Origin: JBFLVQ01 sp040758525
GTDB lineage: Bacteria > Acidobacteriota > Blastocatellia > Chloracidobacteriales > JADJPF01
Assembly (NCBI GenBank): GCA_040758525.1
Contig: JBFLVQ010000025.1
Span: 1 to 33,198, forward strand
DNA: 33,198 nucleotides
Direction: 5' to 3'
A program made the position numbers and the translations under genes. This document shows, piece after piece, positions 26,010 to 33,198 of the stretch. The stretch's first letter is position 1. Every line of letters begins with the position of its first letter. The notes beneath the pieces are model-generated. The model was not told where the DNA came from, searched no databases, and was given only the letters and a program-made list of their open reading frames with translations.

Positions 26010-26903
26010 ATGATTGTATTTAGTGAAGCAACCAAGGAAAGACCTCTTTCAAAAAGCGCGCAAGATGTACATCAACTGACCGAGCTAGCCAAATTAACTG
26101 GTTGTACTGTTTATTACATCCCTAAAGATTTTAGTATTTGTGAAACAGCAGAAAATGCATTGTGGCATATACCAACACAAGCAGAGCCAACAGACTGTTT
26201 CTGGATTGGCTATATTCCTTCAATGCAGAGATACTCGGCAATATATACTGAAGCGGCAAAGAAGCATATTAAACTATTAAACTCTCTTGATGAGCATCAG
26301 AAAGCACAAGAGTTCGATTATTGCTATCCATTATTAGCTGGGCTGACACCAGAAAGTATCAGTGTCTCTCAGCTAGATGAATGTGAAGAGGTCGTGGAAA
26401 AATTGGCATTACCATTATTCGTAAGAGGCGCAGTAAGATCCAAAAAGGCGCTAGGATGGAAAGCTTGTGTAGCAGAGACAGTAGCAGAGTTAAAAGATAT
26501 TGTAAAAGATCTATTAGGTAATCAGTATTGCTCAAGAGGCCGCGTTATTATTAGGAAACTAATAGATCTACGTTATAGTAGAACTTCAGATGCAGGGTTT
26601 CCATTTGGAAGAGAGTATCGAGTATTTCTATATAAATCCGCTGTGGTAGGTTATGGCTATTATTGGGATGGTGATGACCCACTTATGGATGTTTCTCCCA
26701 GCGAAGAGAAATTGATCTTAACCTTAGCCAGAGAAGCTGCGCAAAGATTAGCAGTACCATTTATTGCCGTTGATATAGGTCAACTTGTTGATGGAGACTG
26801 GATAATTATTGAGGTAAATGATGGCCAATTTGCTGGCACTGGCCATATAGATCTACTACCGTTTTGGAATAAGTTATTAACCTCAGTTACTCAGTGCCGT
26901 TAA
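26010..26903 (+). CDS. ATP-grasp domain protein (DUF4343-like)
   Basis: A 297-residue protein with an ATP-grasp core in its C-terminal two thirds. I see the strand/lysine regions FVRGAVRSKKALGW (137-150) and IIRKLID (180-186), EYRVFLYKS (202-210), and a metal/ATP region FIAVDIG (251-257) and EVNDGQ (268-273). It resembles the DUF4343/ATP-grasp group in which an acid is ligated to an amine via acylphosphate. The substrate is unknown. Arginine codons are ten AGA/AGG of fourteen, whereas tdk in this run uses mostly CGN, hinting at separate origin. The close 13-base gap to DUF523 supports joint function. Confidence 0.85.
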   Translation: MIVFSEATKERPLSKSAQDVHQLTELAKLTGCTVYYIPKDFSICETAENALWHIPTQAEPTDCFWIGYIPSMQRYSAIYTEAAKKHIKLLNSLDEHQKAQEFDYCYPLLAGLTPESISVSQLDECEEVVEKLALPLFVRGAVRSKKALGWKACVAETVAELKDIVKDLLGNQYCSRGRVIIRKLIDLRYSRTSDAGFPFGREYRVFLYKSAVVGYGYYWDGDDPLMDVSPSEEKLILTLAREAAQRLAVPFIAVDIGQLVDGDWIIIEVNDGQFAGTGHIDLLPFWNKLLTSVTQCR

Positions 26904-27262
26904 ATATCTTTCTGGTAGTGTAAATTTGCCTGGAAAACGGCCTTAACCTTAGCGTCCATTTTCGCTAGCATGTTTCATACTGGTCGGGAAGAATTTCTTA
27001 TTAAATGACGGTTTTTCACGCTATTTTACGCGTTATCTATTAGCAACGTGTGGATAATTTTCGGCCAATAGTTTTATCGTGTTACTGAGCCTGAAAACTG
27101 TTTTTTATCAATAGTGGGAATAATTAATAGATAAATGCGGCATCTCGATTAAGAAAAATAGCAACTAATCTTTACAGCGCCGCGTTTAATATTGCATAAG
27201 CTATATCAATTTAGATCTTTGACGTGGCGGTCTATCACTCTGCCAGTTCTCAGGTGTTAGCT
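26904..27262. other. AT-rich intergenic region with one perfect DnaA-box match
   Basis: A 359-base stretch between the ATP-grasp gene and the zinc-knuckle membrane protein, both rightward. It contains TGTGGATAA (27049-27057), the exact complement of the DnaA box TTATCCACA, on the plus strand. Neighbouring TTATCAATA-like words are weaker. I see no cluster of boxes, no dnaA or dnaN gene and no AT-rich 13-mer array, so an origin is not supported. No terminator or RNA gene is recognised. Confidence 0.4.
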
Positions 27263-28789
27263 ATGAAAAAATGTATTATTTGCCACCGCGAATATAGTGA
27301 TCAATTTCAATTCTGTTCACGTGATGGGACAAAATTGCAACTATCATCAGAGATTCGTTATTGTCCCGAGTGTCCATCAGTATATCCAGCAGATATCGTG
27401 CGGTGTCCGGTACATAATCGAGAATTAACTCCTTGTGCCGACCCAGAAACGCTAGATGCCAATCGCTGCATCCTTTGTGATGAATACTACCCACCAGAGG
27501 TTAAGAACTGTCCTGTACATGGAATCGCCCTCAAAGAGTTTGGCAATCTGGTTGACTTAAAAAGCCTGCTTTCACAGCCATTAACGGATCCATTTGATGA
27601 TAGTCAAATAGCTGAGGTGGCAGAAATAGGCGCTAGCCACTATCAGCAAGTTAAAAATCTTACCCCTGCCGCTGATACAAGAAAGCTTGAGATCCCAGAG
27701 CTAAAATCAATGAGCAAAATGGGCAACCTGACAAGATCTCGATTGGCCCAATATGCTACTACCGATCGCCGGTTAATTGCTGGTGTAGCGTTGCTATCGA
27801 TAATAATAGTGGTTGGAATAGCCGCTTATGGGTGGTCATCTGCTACTAAGCAATCTGATACGAATCCACTACCCTTCACTAGTCAGCCTGATGAGGTTTC
27901 TGGAGAAGGGTTTTCTGCTGATGTTATTGAGAATGAGGGTGAAGAGATCCAACGAATCGATCTAGGCTCTACCCAGAATATGCCTGAGCCATCTCTACCA
28001 GACGTAACTGCTAATCAGAATGATACCATTAATCCGGCGATAGAAACTGCGACAGAGCAGCCCAACGGCAATACGCAAAAGTTCGACCCTGAAAGGTCTG
28101 TCAATTATCCTACACGAGCGAGTTGGTCTGGGACGCAGCCGGTCCATCATAAAGACTCCCATACAATACAGCCAAACAAGGTTGTATCCGATCCCTTGCC
28201 TTCTTTACCGCCCACCTCTTTAGAAAATATTAATTCAGAGTCGGGTTCAATTGTTAATGTAGCTAAAGAAGATGAGCATAATACTAATACGGTTTTACCA
28301 GAGCCTCCCTCTATCAAGCCAACTGTTTTAGTAGATGATACTACTAAGATAGCGCAAACGGGTCGAGTGCGAGGCAGCAATATCTCTGTATCAGTAATGG
28401 ACAAAGCCTGTGCTAAAGGTTCTAAGGAGTTTATCTATCAATTTGGCCTAGTCTTGCAGGAAAATAGTGGCTTGAAAATAAAATGGCAAACGATTAGAGG
28501 ACAGAAAATAGCTCTTAGTGGCAAAAGTACAGCGATCAAAACAGTTATTAAAGAACAGAAAGCTAATTCTATTACCCGCTATGGTATGGCCGTACGTATG
28601 GACGGTGATACTAAATTTGATTGGCAGGGCCAATTGGCTCTAACAATATCGGGGATTGATGAGAGCGGTCAGCAGGTCGAGTTTGATTTTGTTGTACCAC
28701 TGGATGACTCTTTTCCGCTGCATTCTAAATCCCCATTTGGTCTGCGTTCCTTCTTTGGGGAGCTATATACCCGTCTGTGGCCTTTTTGA
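27263..28789 (+). CDS. Zinc-knuckle, single-span membrane protein of unknown function
   Basis: A 508-residue protein from the ATG at 27263, six bases after AGGTG; an upstream GTG at 27224 is less likely. The N-terminus has three tandem treble-clef-like units. The second and third are C-x2-C-x10-C-P-V-H, at C34/C37/C48/H51 and C69/C72/C83/H86. The first (C4/C7/C18) lacks the final histidine. After a linker, one membrane span lies at about 171-190 (IAGVALLSIIIVVGIAAYGW). Then come about 180 low-complexity residues rich in Pro, Thr, Ser, Asn and Glu, and a C-terminal beta-rich domain (about 370-490). Cytosolic zinc module and outer C-terminal domain are inferred. The architecture parallels the 6267-7178 protein without clear sequence similarity. 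Function unknown. Confidence 0.82.
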   Translation: MKKCIICHREYSDQFQFCSRDGTKLQLSSEIRYCPECPSVYPADIVRCPVHNRELTPCADPETLDANRCILCDEYYPPEVKNCPVHGIALKEFGNLVDLKSLLSQPLTDPFDDSQIAEVAEIGASHYQQVKNLTPAADTRKLEIPELKSMSKMGNLTRSRLAQYATTDRRLIAGVALLSIIIVVGIAAYGWSSATKQSDTNPLPFTSQPDEVSGEGFSADVIENEGEEIQRIDLGSTQNMPEPSLPDVTANQNDTINPAIETATEQPNGNTQKFDPERSVNYPTRASWSGTQPVHHKDSHTIQPNKVVSDPLPSLPPTSLENINSESGSIVNVAKEDEHNTNTVLPEPPSIKPTVLVDDTTKIAQTGRVRGSNISVSVMDKACAKGSKEFIYQFGLVLQENSGLKIKWQTIRGQKIALSGKSTAIKTVIKEQKANSITRYGMAVRMDGDTKFDWQGQLALTISGIDESGQQVEFDFVVPLDDSFPLHSKSPFGLRSFFGELYTRLWPF

Positions 28790-28805
28790 TTGTACTGAAA
28801 TGGCG

Positions 28806-29762
28806 CTAGGGGGTATCTAAGCCGTTGCTGAAATAGCCTTCTTTGGTACGCACACTAAGCTTTAATAGACCTTTAGGAGGCTTAACTTTAACTTTTAATC
28901 TATGCCAGCGGCGCTCACCTGTGTTTGCTGTAGGAATAAAACCAATATTATACTGATGCCTTAGTTCCAATTGAATCCAGTCAATTGCAGCATCCATAGA
29001 AATGGTAGTATAAAAACTTCCTCCCGTTAAGTGGGCTAGTTCCCCTAACACCATAGAACCATAGTTACCTCCACCGATCGCATAGATCTGCACATCTGAT
29101 TCACGCGCCAATTTCTTTACATCATTATAGGTATAACGGCTATTGTTATCTTGCCCATCGCTAAGGATCAACAAGGCACGACGCTTGTGGCGCGCCTGAC
29201 GCAACTTCTCTAACCCTAAATAGACAGCATCATAAACAGCCGTGTTCTTATCTGCCTTTAAGATAATGGTGTCCGTAGACTGTCCTTTTATTGGCCTAAA
29301 GTCAACCATTAACTGAGGTTCATTATTGAATGTAATAAGAAAATATTCATCATCTTCATGAAAGATATTTAGGAATTTGTGCAGTGTATCTACTGCGCTT
29401 ATCAACCCTTGACCATTCATACTGGCCGAAACATCTAAGATGATCCCAACAGAAATAGGCCCTTCTCCGGTACTGAAGAATTCGATATTTTGCAGAACAT
29501 TGTCATCATAAACCTGGAAATGCTCTTTCTCTAGACCTGCTACGTAACGTCCTAACTCATCGGTAACAGTAACGGTCATAGTTACCAGATCAGTACGTGT
29601 GCGTATTATTGGAAGATCATTACTACTATTCTCCTGAATCTGGGGTTTTTCTTTATCTTGTTGGGTAAAAGTGTTGGCGGAACTCTGATTTATATAAATA
29701 GCAGTCAAAAAACATAGTAAGATTATTGATGTTAGAAATACGTATCGAAAATACCTCTGCAT
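28806..29762 (-). CDS. Exported VWA domain protein (acidobacterial VWFA-related family), second copy
   Basis: A 318-residue protein starting at the ATG at 29762, seven bases after AAGGAG; a longer frame starting at 29855 adds 31 unconvincing residues. It has an N-terminal signal/anchor (7-24), a short beta domain (TDLVTMTVTVTDELGRYVAG), and a VWA domain with the MIDAS motif DVSAS (110-114) and LILSDGQDN further on. The end is RTKEGYFSNG, matching the RTKEGYYA end of its paralogue at 17628-18680. Such proteins bind ligands through a metal-ion-dependent site outside the cytoplasm. It is convergent with the zinc-knuckle gene (16-base gap) and divergent from the TonB receptor. Confidence 0.88.
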   Translation of the reverse strand: MQRYFRYVFLTSIILLCFLTAIYINQSSANTFTQQDKEKPQIQENSSNDLPIIRTRTDLVTMTVTVTDELGRYVAGLEKEHFQVYDDNVLQNIEFFSTGEGPISVGIILDVSASMNGQGLISAVDTLHKFLNIFHEDDEYFLITFNNEPQLMVDFRPIKGQSTDTIILKADKNTAVYDAVYLGLEKLRQARHKRRALLILSDGQDNNSRYTYNDVKKLARESDVQIYAIGGGNYGSMVLGELAHLTGGSFYTTISMDAAIDWIQLELRHQYNIGFIPTANTGERRWHRLKVKVKPPKGLLKLSVRTKEGYFSNGLDTP

Positions 29763-30134
29763 TTTCAGTCTCCTTTTATCTTCAATAACATATGGTGTAC
29801 AAAGGTTCAGCCATGAACAAAAAAGGTGCCAAATGGAATTAACTCTCAACAGCAAATTTAACTGAAGAATAGATTGACTTTACAGTAATAAAAAGGAGTA
29901 TTATCAGCTTGCGATCATGGTCTTTAATATACGAGATAGGGAGGAACATCACACTAAATGGTGTAGCTAGTCTCCATTTTGCTAATAATTTTTGAAAATA
30001 TCCGAGAACAGTAAAGATATTTTGTGTTATAAAAATACAACATTGATAGAACCCGTTATTAACAATAGATTGTACCTTTATGTCTCTTTTCGAAAAAATT
30101 TTCCTTTGTTACGGTAACGACCAAATAGGGGGGG
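29763..30134. other. Long divergent intergenic region before the TonB receptor
   Basis: A 372-base AT-rich gap between the second VWA gene and the receptor. A plus-strand TTGACT (29874-29879) with a poor -10 candidate (TATTAT at 29899-29904, 19-base spacing) is the best promoter guess. I see no RNA gene or real ORF. The receptor start is preceded by a run of seven G (30127-30133), which may serve as ribosome-binding site. Confidence 0.35.
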
Positions 30135-33134
30135 ATGATGAAAATGAGAATGGGATTAGTTGTGAAAGTAGTAGTACTAGTTGTGTTGAGTTTATCTATT
30201 GTAGCTTCAGTTTGGGCACAGAGCGGATCAACAACAGGCTCAATCATTGGTACAGTAACAGATTCTCAAGGACTAGTGCTTCCTGAGACAGCAATTACCA
30301 TACGGGAGCTAAAAACAAATTTAACGCGCACTTTAGTTACAGATGAAAAAGGCGCTTATCGTATTATCCAACTGACGCCTGGACGCTATCAGTTAACAGT
30401 TACAGCAACCGGATTCCAGCCTGAAAAGGCAAATATTGATGTACAGCTAGGCGTTACCACGCTTACTCAGTTCGTTTTGCGTGTAAGTGATGTTAATGAT
30501 GTTGTCGAGGTAACGGCAGCCACACTAGTAGATCAACGCAAGACCGAGAACAGCACCAATATTGATCGTGGCCGAATCGACAATCTTCCTATTAATCGCC
30601 GCAATTTCTTAGACTTTACTCTTATTACCCCAGGTGTGGTAAGAGATCGTGTGCCAGCTCAAGGAGTAGGCCTCTCTTCTGGGCTCTCTTTTAATGGTCA
30701 GCCTGCACGTGGTAACAATATTACCATTGATGGTTTAGATAATAATGATATCGGTCTGGGAGCAGTACGCTCGACCTATAGTCAGGATGCTGTACAAGAG
30801 TTTCAGGTAGTAGGAGACAGCTACTCGGCAGAGTTTGGCCGTGCTATTGGTGGTGTCGTTAACATTGTCACCAGAGGTGGCGGCAATGAATATCATGGCA
30901 ATCTCTTTTTCTTTAACCGTAATGATGAGACCAGTGCACGTGATGTCTTTTCCGCGTCTGAACCTAACTACAAGCAGTATCAGTTTGGCACTACTTTGCA
31001 TGGTCCCATTAAGAAAGACAAGATCTTCTTTTTCAGCTCTTTTGAACGGCTTTCCATCAAACAGAGCAATATTGTTACGCTAAGCGATCAGACTGTGTCA
31101 TCAGCACGGCGATTGGGATTTAATATTAACAATGGACCAGTGCCCTTTGCTCTTAACACTACTTCCCTGCTAGGACGCCTGGATACACGCTTCTCTCCTC
31201 AAGACACCCTCTATTTGCGCTATAACTTTGGCGGTACTTACAATGGTGCCTTAGAACCTTTTGGGGGACTAGTAGGAGAGACCAATGGTGGTATCCTTAC
31301 ACTTGAAGATAATACCTTTGCAGCTAGTAATCTTTATATTAATAGTGGACTCAATTTAATTAACGAGACCCGCTTTCTCTATGCTCGTCGCAATCAGGAT
31401 ATTGTCTCAATAGGCGATGAACCACAAGTAAACATAGTTGCGCCAGAAGGATTAGCAGTATTTGGACGTGAAGTAATCCTACCCCAGCCACGGCTTGGTT
31501 CTACTTATCAGTTTGTTGATAATGTCACACTTACACGAGGCCGCCATGAGATCAAATTTGGTGGCGATCTGCTCTACTTTAAATTGGGTGATCGAACCAG
31601 ACAGCCGCTTTTTGCTGGTGGATTTGCGGTATTTTTACCGATCAATTTTAGTGCTCTTAGTGGCATCCCTGGGCTGCCTTCTTTTGGTGCGCCAGAGGCT
31701 TTTGATCCTGGCTTGCGTACACCTGAGCAACGAAGTTTTCTAGTGCTACTCTCATCGCTATTGCCTTCTATGTCACCAGGCTTCCCACGTAATCTGCCGC
31801 TTGTTGATCTCTCCTTACCAGTCGTTTATGTTCAGGGTTTTGGAGACCCCAGAGTATCATTTAATCAGAAACTCTTCTCACTGTTTCTACAAGATGATAT
31901 TAAAGTGTCGCCCAACCTATTAGTGAAGGTAGGAGGACGTTATGACTTAACGCGCGCCAGTTTTATGCCTAAAAATAATGGTAATTTCAGTCCTCGTATT
32001 GCGGTTTCATATCGTCCGGCGCGCTTCTCTAATTTAAACTTGCGGGCTGCTTATGGCGTCTTCTTTAGCACACCGCTCTCGGCCCTTTCTGCCATTATCG
32101 ATCTTACTTCTATCAGTAAAGCCGTACAGGTTGCTGTGTTGCCTTTCCCATTCTCGATATTGCCATTCTCAATGCCGGGTCATAGATTCCCACAAAGCAA
32201 TGCGGTGCCCAGCGATATCCCACTAAGGCAGCAATTCAGCCAAGTATTTACTTACGAGCCCAATCTACGCAACAGTTATACTCAACAGGTACGTGCTGGT
32301 TTCGACTATCTTTTTAGCCGTAAAACCCAACTCTCTCTCTCTTATGGTTATGTGCGGGGCAATAAGCTAGTCTCTGTACGAAACATTAATCCTGTAGTTC
32401 GGCCAATACCAGGTAATCCATTGGATAGTCAACTTACTGGACGGCGTCTGCCAGATCAAGGTGAGATCTTTGAGTTTGCTTCTGCTTATGACAGTTACTA
32501 CCATTCGCTTACTGCCACACTAGCACAACGTTTCACTGATCAGTTCAATATACTTGCCCACTACACGCTTTCCAAAACGATCGATAACTTTATTGATATT
32601 GTTCCTACCATCCAAGAAGCACAAGATCCCTTAAATATAGCGAACGAACGTGGGTTATCATTGCAAGATGTACGGCATCGCTTTGTTTTCTCAGGTATAT
32701 GGGATCTTAACTATGCAAGACTCTCCTTCTTGCGTGGATTTCAGATTTCCACTATTCTTAATGTCGAATCTGGCAAACCATTCAATCTACTTGCAGGTAC
32801 CGATCTAAATATGAGTTCAGATAATCCTCCGGGCGATCGGCCTGCTGGGATAGGGCGTAATGCGGGTATTACACCTGGTTTTGCCAACTTGGATCTACGT
32901 TTGACACGTACTGTGACGATCAAGGAGCGATTTAGCTTGCAAGGTATCTTCGAAGTCTTTAATCTCTTCAATCGTGTCAATATAAGCGAGATTGATAGAA
33001 TTTATCCGCCGGACCAGCAAGGACGCTTCTCCCTGCCTAGGCAAGAAAATGGCAGGTTTATCGCTACGCGCGATCGATTTCGCAATGCTTTCGCGCCACG
33101 CCAAATTCAGTTCGGTTTTCGCTTATCTTTCTAA
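30135..33134 (+). CDS. Oar-like TonB-dependent receptor with carboxypeptidase-regulatory N-terminus
   Basis: A 999-residue outer-membrane protein. It has a signal peptide (about 1-29, ending ASVWAQ), a carboxypeptidase-regulatory-like Ig fold (about 34-115; GSIIGTVTDSQGLVLPETAI), a plug region (about 125-255; PINRRNFLDFTLITPGV, ITIDGLDNND, GGVVNIVTRGG) and a long beta-barrel to the end. The C-terminus ends in aromatic FRLSF, as outer-membrane proteins usually do. In this family, ligand uptake is TonB-dependent and energised from the inner membrane; proteins of the Oar type also affect envelope and adhesion. The ligand is unknown. The gene appears complete. No SusD-like partner follows in the remaining 64 bases. 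The start may be either of two ATG codons at 30135/30138. Confidence 0.93.
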   Translation: MMKMRMGLVVKVVVLVVLSLSIVASVWAQSGSTTGSIIGTVTDSQGLVLPETAITIRELKTNLTRTLVTDEKGAYRIIQLTPGRYQLTVTATGFQPEKANIDVQLGVTTLTQFVLRVSDVNDVVEVTAATLVDQRKTENSTNIDRGRIDNLPINRRNFLDFTLITPGVVRDRVPAQGVGLSSGLSFNGQPARGNNITIDGLDNNDIGLGAVRSTYSQDAVQEFQVVGDSYSAEFGRAIGGVVNIVTRGGGNEYHGNLFFFNRNDETSARDVFSASEPNYKQYQFGTTLHGPIKKDKIFFFSSFERLSIKQSNIVTLSDQTVSSARRLGFNINNGPVPFALNTTSLLGRLDTRFSPQDTLYLRYNFGGTYNGALEPFGGLVGETNGGILTLEDNTFAASNLYINSGLNLINETRFLYARRNQDIVSIGDEPQVNIVAPEGLAVFGREVILPQPRLGSTYQFVDNVTLTRGRHEIKFGGDLLYFKLGDRTRQPLFAGGFAVFLPINFSALSGIPGLPSFGAPEAFDPGLRTPEQRSFLVLLSSLLPSMSPGFPRNLPLVDLSLPVVYVQGFGDPRVSFNQKLFSLFLQDDIKVSPNLLVKVGGRYDLTRASFMPKNNGNFSPRIAVSYRPARFSNLNLRAAYGVFFSTPLSALSAIIDLTSISKAVQVAVLPFPFSILPFSMPGHRFPQSNAVPSDIPLRQQFSQVFTYEPNLRNSYTQQVRAGFDYLFSRKTQLSLSYGYVRGNKLVSVRNINPVVRPIPGNPLDSQLTGRRLPDQGEIFEFASAYDSYYHSLTATLAQRFTDQFNILAHYTLSKTIDNFIDIVPTIQEAQDPLNIANERGLSLQDVRHRFVFSGIWDLNYARLSFLRGFQISTILNVESGKPFNLLAGTDLNMSSDNPPGDRPAGIGRNAGITPGFANLDLRLTRTVTIKERFSLQGIFEVFNLFNRVNISEIDRIYPPDQQGRFSLPRQENGRFIATRDRFRNAFAPRQIQFGFRLSF

Positions 33135-33198
33135 ATCAAATCACAGCAGATTGGTACAGAAGAGATTAAAACCAACCAGTTAACGATCTTTTCTGTAT

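Noticed and set aside
26904..27262. A replication origin
   Set aside because: Only one good DnaA box, no dnaA or dnaN nearby and no repeat array.
1..33198. tRNA, rRNA, CRISPR array or insertion sequence
   Set aside because: No T-loop-like or rRNA-like stretch, no regularly spaced repeat and no transposase motif was noticed in any reading frame.

Overview
The window looks like a chromosomal segment of an Acidobacteriota bacterium, most plausibly Blastocatellia-like. This is an inference from gene families: two exported von Willebrand A proteins of the acidobacterial VWFA-related type, an Oar-like TonB-dependent receptor with a carboxypeptidase-regulatory N-terminus, Ser/Thr kinase and FHA proteins carrying DUF4388 (PATAN) domains, and several zinc-ribbon plus single-membrane-span proteins. 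Base composition is moderate by eye. I see no rRNA, tRNA, CRISPR array, insertion sequence or phage gene. Genes are densely packed and many convergent pairs are nearly abutting.

Layout. 1-6114: a SirB1-like protein cut by the left edge, a GAF/HD-GYP phosphodiesterase, a class V aminotransferase, a GAF-PAS hybrid histidine kinase and a small zinc-ribbon protein. 6267-9410: a zinc-ribbon membrane protein, a small secreted cysteine protein, a glutaredoxin-like protein, then an MltD-like lytic transglycosylase behind a leader with three hairpins and a terminator-like stem, ending in a clear intrinsic terminator. 9439-15019: a glycosyltransferase, and a very large Ser/Thr kinase (zinc ribbon, kinase, DUF4388, J domain, TPR) divergent from a PP2C phosphatase that carries a degenerate cyclic-nucleotide-binding-like domain. 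15026-17351: a REC-PAS-kinase-REC hybrid kinase overlapped by a fragment that looks like the membrane N-terminus of another sensor. 17628-21709: a VWA protein, an unusual membrane-fusion adaptor and an exported esterase. 21719-23074: an FHA/CNB-like/DUF4388 protein. 23424-26903: thymidine kinase, DinB, methyltransferase, DUF523 and ATP-grasp genes, all rightward. 27263-33134: a protein with three zinc knuckles and one membrane span, a second VWA protein, and the large outer-membrane receptor.

Taken together the window is signalling-rich. It holds two hybrid histidine kinases, a c-di-GMP-type phosphodiesterase, and the parts of a Ser/Thr phosphorylation circuit: a kinase, a phosphatase and an FHA reader, with DUF4388 shared by kinase and reader. 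The other main theme is the envelope: murein hydrolase, VWA proteins, efflux-type adaptor and TonB receptor.

The points most worth following up are the kinase/phosphatase/FHA module with two differently degenerate CNB-like domains, the attenuator-like leader before the lytic transglycosylase, the orphan adaptor, and the AGA-rich methyltransferase/DUF523/ATP-grasp cassette.
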